A stretch of 24,830 bases of DNA from DATAVB01 sp040414495 (GTDB taxonomy: Bacteria > Actinomycetota > Actinomycetes > Mycobacteriales > QHCD01), in the NCBI GenBank assembly GCA_040414495.1, contig JBEDUI010000128.1, positions 1 to 24,830 on the forward strand, given 5' to 3'. Positions 1 through 7,411 of this stretch are shown piece by piece (positions within the stretch are counted from its first letter, which is position 1; every line of letters begins with the position of its first letter). The notes beneath the pieces are model-generated. The model was not told the origin of the DNA and ran no database searches. It saw nothing but the letters and a program-made list of their open reading frames with translations. The position numbers and the translations under genes are program-made.

Positions 1-2
1 GT

Positions 3-188
3 TGGGCCGACCAGTCGCTCAGTCCGCACTGGACGGAGCTGATCGAACGAGCCACGCCCCGTGAGCGCGAACTATTCGGATTTCCTTCAGTCGGCGACCC
101 CTACTGGGACGACCAGACGCTCGCAGACGTGCAATGCCGGTACCCGGGCATGGACATGGCGCCGTACGCGAACCAGGTGTCCCGATGA
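3..188 (+). CDS. C-terminal fragment, probable phytanoyl-CoA dioxygenase family protein
   Basis: The gene runs in from the left edge, so only the last 61 residues are visible, ending at TGA 186-188. The peptide begins WADQSLSPHWTEL and contains TPRERELFGFPSVGDPYW and RYPGMDMAPY. From memory this tail resembles the C-termini of actinobacterial phytanoyl-CoA dioxygenase (Fe(II)/2-oxoglutarate oxygenase) proteins. The metal-binding H-x-D...H residues would lie outside the window, so the call is provisional. Codon use looks genuinely coding in this frame. An IS30-family element begins about 158 bp after the stop and does not interrupt the gene. Confidence 0.45.
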   Translation, partial: WADQSLSPHWTELIERATPRERELFGFPSVGDPYWDDQTLADVQCRYPGMDMAPYANQVSR

Positions 189-345
189 ACGTGTAACCCG
201 GCAACTTCGATCGCGACCCGCTCATGTCGACACTTCCCGCCGCTGAGCTTTCGGTCATGTCGCTCGGCTGGCGCAGGAGCGCATCACTACTTGGCCGTCG
301 ATTCGGGCCGGCAACGTTGATTCGTGCAAGAGAAAGTCCCACGTA

Positions 346-384
346 CGGATAGGGATCGGCGGATTCTGGCGGTTGTCGCAACAC
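346..384 (+). repeat. Left inverted repeat of the IS30-family element
   Basis: Read inward it is CGGATAGGGATC followed by GGCGGATTCTGGCGGTT and GTCGCAACAC. It matches the reverse complement of 1634-1672 with about five mismatches. The innermost stretch GTCGCAACAC and the TAGGGATC block are identical in both ends. Confidence 0.8.
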
Positions 385-445
385 GGCGCGTTTGTTAGAC
401 CTTAGCGGTTGGTCCGGGCCTGCCGAGGAGCGGCCAGTTTTCTGG

Positions 446-1612
446 CTATTCGGTGGGTGGTTGCAGGAGATCGCCGATGAGTTCGTCGGGTTTAGCGAAG
501 CCGAATCGCTTACGTGGCCGGTCATTGAGCTCGGCGGCGACCCAGTCCAGGTCGGCTTCGCTGTGCACGGATAGGTCGCTGCCTTTCGGAAAGTACTGGC
601 GCAGCAGGCCGTTGGTGTTCTCGTTGCTGGGTCGCTGCCAGGGCTTGTGCGGGTCGCAGAAGAACACCTGAATGTCGGCGGCAATAGCGACGTGTTTCCA
701 GTCCCGCATTTCCGGGCCCTGGTCCCAGGTCAACGATCGCCGCACCGTTCTGGGCAGGGCGCGGATCTTCGCCGCCAGCGCGGGAGCGACCTGCTCGGGC
801 TTATACCCCTCTGGCAGGTGCACCAGCATCAAATAGCCGGTGGACCGCTCCACGAGCGTGCCGATCGCGGTCTGGTTCTGCTTGCCGATGATCAAATCGC
901 CTTCCCAATGCCCGGGCACGGCCCGATCGGCAGCCTCGGCGGGGCGTTCGCTGATGTTGACCATGTCCGGGATCCGGTTCTTACGCTGTCCAGATGCCCG
1001 CCCGGGATGACGCAGCGCCCGACCGGTGCGCAGACACGCGGTCAACTCGCGGCGCAACGCGCCACGGGACTGCACATACAACGACTGGTAGATGGTTTCG
1101 GTGGACACTCTCATCTCCGGATCGTCCGGGAATTCCACCCGCAACCGGCCCACGATCTGCTCCGGCGAGTACTTCTTCTCCAAATACTGCTCGACCACAC
1201 CCCGCAACACCAGATTGCAGGCCAGCTTCGCCGGCTTCGGGCGCGCCGCCCGTTCCCACGCCCTCGCATGCGCCGACGTGGCCCGATACCGACCCGGCGC
1301 CTCAGCATTACGCCCCAGCTCACGACTGATCGTCGACGGAGCTCGCCCTAACCGCCTAGCGATCGACCGTATCGACTCACCCGCCGCCCGACCCAGCGCG
1401 ATCTCCTCCCGCTCAGCAAAGCTCAAATACCTCCCCTGAAGATCCCGGCCACGACGCGGCCGCACCCCACCAGCGGCGACCATCCACCGCGCACCCTGCT
1501 TGCGATACGTCCCCGCCGCCGCGGCCGCATCCGTAATGAACTCACCACGCTGCAGCGCAGCCCAAAACACCTGCACCTTCTCGCTGACCATGTGGCTAGC
1601 AAACCCGGCCAT
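446..1612 (-). CDS. IS30-family transposase (DD33E)
   Basis: The product has 388 residues with the ATG at 1612, which has GAGGG at good spacing. An in-frame ATG at 1630, just inside the inverted repeat, would add six residues. The N-terminal third carries the family helix-turn-helix (LSFAEREEIALG ... SIRSIARRLGRAPSTISREL, about residues 63-100), which binds the inverted repeats. The C-terminal rve-type catalytic core shows the DDE triad: D239 in GHWEGDLIIG, D297 in LTWDQGPEM and E331 in PSNENTNGLLRQYFPKG. There are 33 residues between the second D and the E, the family hallmark. The protein catalyses copy-out/paste-in transposition of its own element. No frameshift or lost catalytic residue was seen. 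Confidence 0.93.
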   Translation of the reverse strand: MAGFASHMVSEKVQVFWAALQRGEFITDAAAAAGTYRKQGARWMVAAGGVRPRRGRDLQGRYLSFAEREEIALGRAAGESIRSIARRLGRAPSTISRELGRNAEAPGRYRATSAHARAWERAARPKPAKLACNLVLRGVVEQYLEKKYSPEQIVGRLRVEFPDDPEMRVSTETIYQSLYVQSRGALRRELTACLRTGRALRHPGRASGQRKNRIPDMVNISERPAEAADRAVPGHWEGDLIIGKQNQTAIGTLVERSTGYLMLVHLPEGYKPEQVAPALAAKIRALPRTVRRSLTWDQGPEMRDWKHVAIAADIQVFFCDPHKPWQRPSNENTNGLLRQYFPKGSDLSVHSEADLDWVAAELNDRPRKRFGFAKPDELIGDLLQPPTE

Positions 1613-1633
1613 CAACACCCTCACTCCCATCGG

Positions 1634-1672
1634 GTGTTGCGACCACCGCGAGAACCCGCGGATCCCTAACCG
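1634..1672 (-). repeat. Right inverted repeat of the IS30-family element
   Basis: Read inward on the minus strand it is CGGTTAGGGATC, then CGCGGGTTCTCGCGGTG, then GTCGCAACAC. It lies immediately upstream of the transposase start codon, so the transposase promoter must be at least partly inside it. Confidence 0.8.
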
Positions 1673-2150
1673 GACAGGGGTGGCTGACGGCGGTGTGCCA
1701 CACCGCCGTCAGCCACGCCTTGGCGTGCGGATCCAGTGGCAGCAATGCAAGTTTTGGAGCGTATTTGGCGCGCTGCCTTTGATCGCCGCCGATCCAGCGA
1801 ATGCGATACCAGCCACAGCGCCGCTTCGACCAGACGCTCGGCGCTAGCGTTTCTATGATGCCGCCTTGAGAGGGCGGCGACCAAACCCACTCCGCACACC
1901 ATCTGAACTGCGCTTTTGTCCTGGCCGATGACCCGAAGCCGCAAACTTCGGCACGTAGGCACAACCTCGCGTCGGGCACTCGAACATGCAAGTGACCTTC
2001 CAGGTCTACACACATCGCTCAACCGGTCGAGACCGTGAGGCCGCCGAACACATGGGTGGCTGATTCAGCGTGCCCTCGGCACCGGCGACAGGCCCCGCCT
2101 CGTAGACGACCCGGTCACCAATCTGGTCACCGCGGCGCCTTCCAATGTAG
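1673..2150. other. Intergenic segment without a recognisable gene
   Basis: About 480 bp lie between the IS30-family element and the tRNA terminator. Open frames of 110-140 codons exist on the minus strand (for example stopping near 1666 and 1596), but two compete with each other, run into the insertion sequence and match no family I recognise. The base composition looks less GC-rich than the genes that follow. It contains the long palindrome at 1680-1716, a smaller hairpin CACGCC-TT-GGCGTG at 1714-1727, one at 1860-1878, and direct GGTCACC repeats near 2113-2130. It could be the eroded remains of older mobile DNA beside a tRNA gene. Confidence 0.5.
1680..1716. repeat. Perfect 18-bp inverted repeat with 1-nt spacer
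   Basis: GTGGCTGACGGCGGTGTG at 1680-1697 is followed by a single C and its exact reverse complement at 1699-1716. It starts 8 bp outside the right end of the IS30-family element. The shorter hairpin CACGCC-TT-GGCGTG overlaps its end. There is no T-run after either arm, so a simple intrinsic terminator is not obvious. It may be a remnant of a mobile-element end or an insertion-target palindrome. Confidence 0.8.
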
Positions 2151-2185
2151 AAAGGCCCCCGAACCTGTACGGTTCGGGGGCCTTT
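2151..2185 (-). terminator. Intrinsic terminator of the initiator tRNA gene
   Basis: AAAGGCCCCCGAACC (2151-2165), a 5-nt loop and the exact complement (2171-2185) form a 15-bp GC-rich stem. On the minus strand it follows the tRNA 3' end by 4 bp and ends in CCTTTCTACATT. The stem is symmetric, with AAA/TTT at its base, so it could also stop transcription arriving on the plus strand. Confidence 0.88.
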
Positions 2186-2189
2186 CGCG

Positions 2190-2266
2190 TGGTAGCGGGG
2201 GCAGGATTTGAACCTGCGACCTCTGGGTTATGAGCCCAGCGAGCTACCGAGCTGCTCCACCCCGCG
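2190..2266 (-). tRNA. Initiator tRNA, tRNA-fMet (CAT)
   Basis: The gene is 77 nt on the minus strand. It begins CGCGGGGTGGAGCAG and has the anticodon CAT (complement of 2230-2232) within the loop of CTGGGCTCATAACCCAG, the T-arm GCAGGTTCAAATCCTGC, and an encoded CCA end. Two features mark it as the initiator rather than elongator methionine tRNA: the unpaired first position (C1 opposite T72) and the GGG/CCC pairs at the bottom of the anticodon stem. It is a single-gene unit with its own promoter and terminator. Confidence 0.96.
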
Positions 2267-2277
2267 CTGCCTGGACA

Positions 2278-2306
2278 ACTATACGGACCGCCCGGACGGC
2301 CGGCAA
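2278..2306 (-). promoter_or_regulatory. Promoter of tRNA-fMet (sigma-70 type)
   Basis: On the minus strand TTGCCG (complement of 2301-2306) and TATAGT (complement of 2278-2283) are separated by exactly 17 bp. The -10 box ends 11 bp before the mature tRNA 5' end. Four of six and five of six positions match the housekeeping consensus. Position and spacing fit a short-leader tRNA promoter. Confidence 0.72.
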
Positions 2307-2361
2307 ACCGGGGTCCGCTCGGACGCGTGAAACGGGACGAGCCCGCTCAAACCCGGCGGCG

Positions 2362-5283
2362 CTAGCCGGTTGGCTTGGGGGTCACGCCCAGCTTCGCCAG
2401 CCCGTCCAACGCCTGCTTCAACTGCTGCTGCGCCCGCTGGTAGTCCTGCACTGTGCCGCCGCCGTTGAAGTCCTTCTGCATCTCCTTGAACGCGTCCTGG
2501 GCCTGCTTGGTCAGGGCGGCCACATCAGAGGGCACCGGCGCAGTTGGACTGGCTGTCGGCGGACTGGACGAAGACGGCGGTGGCGTGGTCTGCTCGCCCC
2601 CGTTCCCGTTGCCGTTACCGTTACCGGAGGACGGATTGCCGCTGAACAGATCCGTCAACGCGGCCTGCAGCGACTCGCCGTACCCGATGTTCTCCCCGAA
2701 CGCCACGATCACCCCGCGCAACTGCGGGTACGACGTATTGCCCTGGCCCTCGGCGTACAGCGGCTCGACATAAAGCAATCCACCGGCGACCGGCAACGTC
2801 AGCAGGTTCGCATAGATCACGTTGGACTGACTCTGCCGTAGCTGCGATACAACCTGCGCGACCTTGTCCGCGGTTTTCATCTTCGGTTGTATCTGCCCCG
2901 GCCCTGGCACCGAGGCATTCCCGGGTAATTCGAGCACCCGGAATTTCCCGTAATGGCCAGGATCACTGGACACCGAGACATACGCCGCCATATTCGAGCG
3001 GTTCAGCTGGTTGAGCACACTGGTCAGCTGGAATTCCGCCGGCGTACCGGGCTTCGAACCCGGCGGCTGAGCCAGCAGATAGTACGGCGGTTGCGGCTCA
3101 TTCCCCGGCTGCGTCGGGTCGTTCGGCACGCTCCAGAAACCCTGCGAGTTATAGAACTGCTTCGGGTCGCTGACGTGGTATTTCGTCAGCATGTCCCGCT
3201 GCACCTTGAACAGGTCCTCGGGATAACGGAAATGCGAGCTCAACTCCGGACTGATCGCCGAGCGCGGCTTGACCAGCCCCGGGAACGCCTTCATCCAGGT
3301 CTTGAGCACCGGGTCCTGCTTGTCGAACTGGTACAGCGTCACCTTTCCGGTGTAGGCGTCCACTGTGGCCTTCACCGAATTGCGGATGTAGTTGACCTGC
3401 TGGTTGGGCTGACCGCTGGTCCCGCGACCGGTCAACGAGTCCTTGGTGACATTGCCCAACGTCGAGCGTTCCGCGTACGGATAACCGTCGCTGGTCGTAT
3501 ATCCATCGACGATCCATTCGATGCGCCCGTTGATCACGGCCGGATACGGATCGCCGTCCACCTTGAGGAACGGCGCCACCTTCTGCACCCGCTGCCGCGG
3601 ATCGCGGTCGAACAGAATCCGCGAATTCGAGGAAATCGCGCCGGAGAACAGGATGTTGCGTTCCTTGTACTTCAGCGAGAAAACGAGCCGGTTGAAGAAA
3701 TTGCCGATCCGGACGCCACCGCCGCCGTTGTAGACGTTCTTGATGTCGCCGCCGTTGTTGCCCGGGCGGTCGAATTCGCGCGGCGACTGTCCCTGCTTCA
3801 GACCGGTAATCGCATAGTCGTTGCCGAATTGCTCACCGAAATAAATCCGGGGCTGCTTGATCGGATCCGCGTTCTCCAACGCCCCGGTCGTAGGCAGATT
3901 GCCCTCGCCCTGGTCGAAGTCCGGCAGGTTGCCCGACACCTCGTTCGCCGGCGCGGCCACGAAACCGTAGCCGTGGGTGTAGACGAGGTGCTTGTTGATC
4001 CAGTTGGCCTGGTTGCCGGTCAGCTTGGACGGGTCGAGTTCGCGCACACCCAGCACGTAGTCCTGGGTCTTGTTGCCGACCGTGTACCGGTCGATATCCA
4101 GCTTGTCGCCGAAACCGTAGTAGTTGAAGATCTGCTGGAACTGATCGAACGTCGGCGTCAGGATGTTCGGGTCGAGCAGGCGCGCGTTCGGAATCGTCTG
4201 CTTGTCGTTCTCGATGGCTTGCTGCTCGGCCGGACCGGTGTCGGTCTTGGCCTGATAGTCCTGTGTGTACGAGACGTTGTTGATGCCGTACGCGGCGCGG
4301 GTCGCCTGGATGTTCCGCTCGATGTACGGCGCTTCCTTCTCGTTCGCGTTCGGCTTGACCCGGAATTGCTGCACGATCGCCGGATACGCGCCGCCGATGA
4401 TGACGCTGGAGAAGATGAGCAGCACCAACGCGATCGCCGGTAACGCGAAGTTGCGGAAGAACACGTTGGCGATGAACGCGATCGCACAGATCAACGCGAC
4501 GAACATCAGGATCGTCTTGATCGGCAGCACCGCGTTCACATCCGTATAGGACGCACCGGTCGTACCGCCGCGGGTGGAGAACACCAACCCGTACCGGTCC
4601 AGGAAATACGCGACGACCTTCAGCACGACGAACAACCCGATCAGCACCGACAGATGCGCCCGCGCGGCCGGCAACACCTTCTCCCCCGGCGTCTGGATCC
4701 GCAGCGCGCCGAAAATGTAGTGCACGATCAGCGAACCCAGCAGCGACAGCACGATCGCGACGAACAGAAATCCGACGATGTAACGCTGGAACGGATAGGT
4801 GAAGGCGAAGTACGAGATGTCCTTGTGGAACTGGGGATCCTTGATGCCGAATTTGGTGCCGTTGCGCCACAACATCCAGGTCTGCCAGTGCCCCTGCGAC
4901 GAAATGCCGGTCAATATGCCGACCAGCAGTGCGACCAGGCCCAGGATCAGCCGGCGCCGCGGCTCGATCGCCGACCGATAGCGCTCCAGGCTGTGTTGCT
5001 CGGCCGACATCGGATGAAACGGCGGCCGGCTGCGATAGGCGATGAACAGGTTGACCGAGACGATCAACGCCATCACCACACCGAACAGGAAGAACAGCAT
5101 GATCCGGGTGCCGAGCACCGATGAGTAGACGTTCCGGTACCCGACTGAACCGAACCACAGCCAGTTCACGTACACGTTGGACAGCGACGCGATCAGGATG
5201 ACCAACACGATCAGCCCGACGATGATGCCCAGCGCGATCCTCGCCCGACGGGACATTGTCGGCACGGGCAGCGGGGGTCTCAT
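2362..5283 (-). CDS. UPF0182 family membrane protein
   Basis: The product has 973 residues and is typical of the actinobacterial UPF0182 family (homologue of Rv3193c/Rv0064 by recollection). Its molecular role is not established. The N-terminal third contains seven hydrophobic segments at about residues 14-37, 60-82, 111-126, 158-181, 200-218, 246-264 and 269-291. A long soluble, presumably extracellular region with many aromatic and YxFG-type motifs follows. The tail is low-complexity (SSGNGNGNGNGG, then Pro/Ser/Thr), before a final amphipathic stretch of about 55 residues. The start chosen is ATG at 5283 (MRPPLPVPTMSRR), with GGGAG about 13 nt upstream. ATG 5256 is an alternative that also precedes the first membrane segment. 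It is divergent from the PPA1309-family gene across 129 bp. Confidence 0.93.
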   Translation of the reverse strand: MRPPLPVPTMSRRARIALGIIVGLIVLVILIASLSNVYVNWLWFGSVGYRNVYSSVLGTRIMLFFLFGVVMALIVSVNLFIAYRSRPPFHPMSAEQHSLERYRSAIEPRRRLILGLVALLVGILTGISSQGHWQTWMLWRNGTKFGIKDPQFHKDISYFAFTYPFQRYIVGFLFVAIVLSLLGSLIVHYIFGALRIQTPGEKVLPAARAHLSVLIGLFVVLKVVAYFLDRYGLVFSTRGGTTGASYTDVNAVLPIKTILMFVALICAIAFIANVFFRNFALPAIALVLLIFSSVIIGGAYPAIVQQFRVKPNANEKEAPYIERNIQATRAAYGINNVSYTQDYQAKTDTGPAEQQAIENDKQTIPNARLLDPNILTPTFDQFQQIFNYYGFGDKLDIDRYTVGNKTQDYVLGVRELDPSKLTGNQANWINKHLVYTHGYGFVAAPANEVSGNLPDFDQGEGNLPTTGALENADPIKQPRIYFGEQFGNDYAITGLKQGQSPREFDRPGNNGGDIKNVYNGGGGVRIGNFFNRLVFSLKYKERNILFSGAISSNSRILFDRDPRQRVQKVAPFLKVDGDPYPAVINGRIEWIVDGYTTSDGYPYAERSTLGNVTKDSLTGRGTSGQPNQQVNYIRNSVKATVDAYTGKVTLYQFDKQDPVLKTWMKAFPGLVKPRSAISPELSSHFRYPEDLFKVQRDMLTKYHVSDPKQFYNSQGFWSVPNDPTQPGNEPQPPYYLLAQPPGSKPGTPAEFQLTSVLNQLNRSNMAAYVSVSSDPGHYGKFRVLELPGNASVPGPGQIQPKMKTADKVAQVVSQLRQSQSNVIYANLLTLPVAGGLLYVEPLYAEGQGNTSYPQLRGVIVAFGENIGYGESLQAALTDLFSGNPSSGNGNGNGNGGEQTTPPPSSSSPPTASPTAPVPSDVAALTKQAQDAFKEMQKDFNGGGTVQDYQRAQQQLKQALDGLAKLGVTPKPTG

Positions 5284-5412
5284 CGCCACGGGCACACTCC
5301 CAAGATCCTGATCGGGTCGTACGCCGAGACGTCCATGATGGACCGGGCCGCCTCGCTTCCTTCCCCGCAACTTACCGGCCGGCTCTGAGGTTCCCCGACA
5401 CGACCTGCAACG

Positions 5413-5970
5413 ATGGGCGTTATGGGTACACCGACGATCCTCGTCGAGACGCTGTTGGAGATCGAACGGCATGTCGCCGCGTCCGGATGGGACCGGCCGC
5501 CGCTGCTGTACGCCCTGGTCGACACGCAGGACCTGGTCCGCCGCGAACCGGCGCTGGCCGCGCAGCTCGGGTTGGACAAGGCGGCGCCCGGTGGCCTGAC
5601 GCCGGTCGAGCAGGAGGCGCTGCCGGACGGTCCGCTCGAGGAGGCGTTGGCCCGCATCGAGTGGCCCCGCGCCGTACTCGGCTGCGCGCTGGTGCAGGAG
5701 GTGGTGACGCTGCCACCGGAGGCCGAGGCCGATATGCCCGACGACGACCAGGCCGCGTACTACGCCGCCACCCACCCGTTACGGCAGGAGATCCGGCTCG
5801 CGGTCGGGGTGCTGCGCGATGGTAGCCGGGCCGCCGCCGCCCGCATCCGGGATCAGGACGGCGCCCCACCGGCGATGGCGCCGGACGCCGGTCCCGACCC
5901 GAATCTCGTGGTCGACGCCGATCTCGCCCCGGCGCTGTCCGAAGCCCTGCTGGCCACTTTGCAGAACTAG
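5413..5970 (+). CDS. PPA1309 family protein
   Basis: The product has 185 residues and is acidic and soluble. It opens TILVETLLEIERHVAASGWDRPP and includes LYALVDTQDLVRREP and EEALARIEWPRAVLGCALV. These are recognisable as the actinobacterial PPA1309 family, whose function is unknown. It lies between the UPF0182 and PDZ-protease genes, the usual neighbourhood of this family as I recall it. ATG 5413 was taken as the start. ATG 5422 is equally possible because neither has a convincing ribosome site. It converges with the PDZ gene, with 42 bp between the two stops. An inverted AGGGCG/CGCCCT pair there is too widely spaced to call a terminator. Confidence 0.85.
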   Translation: MGVMGTPTILVETLLEIERHVAASGWDRPPLLYALVDTQDLVRREPALAAQLGLDKAAPGGLTPVEQEALPDGPLEEALARIEWPRAVLGCALVQEVVTLPPEAEADMPDDDQAAYYAATHPLRQEIRLAVGVLRDGSRAAAARIRDQDGAPPAMAPDAGPDPNLVVDADLAPALSEALLATLQN

Positions 5971-6012
5971 GGCGGCTTAGGTCCTCGGCCTGCTGCGCCG
6001 GCGCCCTGAGCC

Positions 6013-7038
6013 TCAGCAGCTGGGCGCGCTGCCGCCGTGCTGAATCGACTTCAACGCCTGCACCGCACCGGACAACGTGCTCACCTTGATCATCCGCAGC
6101 CCGGAGGGATGATCTGCCTTCGCCTCGGCGCAGTTGCCGGCCGGGACCAGGAAGATCGTTGCGCCGGCCCGCTTGGCCCCGACCATCTTCAACGGGATGC
6201 CACCGATCGGGCCGACGTCGCCCTTCGGGTCGATCGTTCCGGTACCGGCGATGAACTTGCCGCCGGTCAGGTTAACGTCGGGTCCGGCCTTCTGGATGAT
6301 CCCGAGCGCGAACATCAGGCCGGCCGAGGGACCGCCGATGTTCGCCAGGCTGATCTTCACGTCGAACGGCGCCACCGGCTCGAACACAACCTCGACTCCG
6401 AGTGCGGAGCCGTCACCCTTTTGCGCCTTGGTCGTGGTGATCGTGCCGGTCGCCGGCTTGCGCTCGTGCGTATATCCGACGGTCACCTTCGTGCCGGGCT
6501 TGATTTTGCCCAGGATCGACAGCAGCGTGTCGGTGTCCTTGATCGGCTGACCATTCACCGAGTCGATCGTGTCGCCGACCGACAGCACGCCCTTGGCCGG
6601 CGAGCCTTCGGGCAGCCCGCCGATGACGACTTTGTTCGGGTACTTCAGGTACGACAGGGCCGCGCTGGTCGCCGAGTCCTGGGACTGGACGAAGTCGGCC
6701 GCGTTCTGCTGGTCGATCTGCTTGGTGGTCTTGTCCGGCGGGAACAGCACCTCGCGCGGCACAACCGACTCGTCGGAGGAGAGCCAACCGCGGATGGCGC
6801 TGAGTAGGTCCAGGTGGTCGGCCTCGGACACCGTGGTCATGTTGAGGTTGCCGGTGGTCTTGTTGGCATTACGACCGGTGAGCTCCACGATCTGCTTGCC
6901 GTCGGTGTCCTTGCCCAACGTGTTGAACGTGACCCCTGGCCCCATCGCGGCGTACTGGACCGGCAACTGCGACGCACCGAGGATCAACCCGACGAGAACG
7001 ATGACACCGACCAACAACGCGTACGTACGTCGGGTCAT
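6013..7038 (-). CDS. PDZ domain-containing Lon-like serine protease (YlbL type)
   Basis: The product has 341 residues. An N-terminal membrane anchor (about residues 5-24, ALLVGVIVLVGLILGA) places the rest outside the membrane. A PDZ domain spans roughly residues 125-200 (KVVIGGLPEGSPAKG, VGDTIDSVNGQPI). The C-terminal Lon-type proteolytic domain shows the Ser-Lys dyad: S238 in NIGGPSAGLMFALG and K284 in GGIPLKMVGAKRAGA. It lacks an ATPase module, as usual for the YlbL/Rv3194c group, which acts on membrane or secreted substrates. The closing segment with a cysteine in VPAGNC is typical. A small membrane-peptide gene lies 48 bp upstream on the same strand and may share its transcript. Confidence 0.93.
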   Translation of the reverse strand: MTRRTYALLVGVIVLVGLILGASQLPVQYAAMGPGVTFNTLGKDTDGKQIVELTGRNANKTTGNLNMTTVSEADHLDLLSAIRGWLSSDESVVPREVLFPPDKTTKQIDQQNAADFVQSQDSATSAALSYLKYPNKVVIGGLPEGSPAKGVLSVGDTIDSVNGQPIKDTDTLLSILGKIKPGTKVTVGYTHERKPATGTITTTKAQKGDGSALGVEVVFEPVAPFDVKISLANIGGPSAGLMFALGIIQKAGPDVNLTGGKFIAGTGTIDPKGDVGPIGGIPLKMVGAKRAGATIFLVPAGNCAEAKADHPSGLRMIKVSTLSGAVQALKSIQHGGSAPSC

Positions 7039-7086
7039 ATCGGATGTCTCCAGCTCTGTCGATCGTCGGGGACGTTGCCCAACACC

Positions 7087-7257
7087 CTAGGACCGACCGC
7101 TGTCCCGGGTGCGAGCCAGGGCATCCACGAAACGCCGATGCGCTTCCATACTGTTCTTTGTGCTCAGCGGTTTGCGGGGTCGGGCCAGCCACGCGGTCAC
7201 CAGCCCGGCCAGAATTGTCACGACGACTATCGGCAGCAGCCATACGAGAACAGACAC
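7087..7257 (-). CDS. Small single-pass membrane protein, 56 residues
   Basis: A GTG-started frame on the minus strand encodes SVLVWLLPIVVVTILAGL... then a basic stretch (ARPRKPLSTKN) and an amphipathic helix (EAHRRFVDALARTRDS). Residues 4-24 form one clean transmembrane segment, and the positive-inside rule predicts a cytoplasmic C-terminus. AAGGG precedes the GTG by 7 nt. It sits 48 bp upstream of the PDZ/Lon protease gene in the same direction and diverges from the DUF2342 gene. I do not recognise a named family. The start codon, ribosome site, sequence character and position argue that it is real and would be missed by ATG-only gene calling. It could be a partner or modulator of the neighbouring membrane protease (inference). 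Confidence 0.72.
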   Translation of the reverse strand: MSVLVWLLPIVVVTILAGLVTAWLARPRKPLSTKNSMEAHRRFVDALARTRDSGRS

Positions 7258-7411
7258 GGAACGGCCCTTGTCGCATCGGTGGGATGGGGGTCGACGTACT
7301 CAAGAATACGCGTTTCGCGGACGGCGGAACCGGGCACGCGAAGTGCTCTCCCACTCGTCAGGACTACCGTGGAGAGCGCCCACTTACGGACAAGGCGATG
7401 GGGAGCGAACG

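Larger units (their letters stand above)
346..1672 (-). mobile_element. IS30-family insertion sequence
   Basis: The element of about 1.33 kb is bounded by 39-bp imperfect inverted repeats (346-384 and 1634-1672) and holds one transposase gene that fills it. The repeats share cores such as TAGGGATC and GTCGCAACAC. The transposase start lies just inside the right repeat, and its stop is about 60 bp from the left repeat, as is usual in this family. The exact outer ends are uncertain. I could not identify a target-site duplication: the flanks are ...acgta and gacag..., although IS30-family duplications are only 2-4 bp. The transposase frame is intact, so the copy may be active. Confidence 0.85.

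Noticed and set aside
1666..2022. Minus-strand open frames of about 118 and 139 codons beside the IS30-family element
   Set aside because: Two overlapping frames compete, both run into the inverted repeat or insertion sequence, no ribosome site or family is seen, and the palindrome lies inside them.
2190..2266. tRNA-fMet as the attachment site of an integrated island
   Set aside because: No second copy of the tRNA 3' end and no integrase gene were found in the 2.2 kb on its 3' side within the window.
2953..4443. Long plus-strand open frame (about 496 codons) opposite the UPF0182 gene
   Set aside because: It is antisense to a well-recognised gene, is Arg/Val/Leu-rich in the manner of mirror frames in GC-rich DNA, and has no family features.
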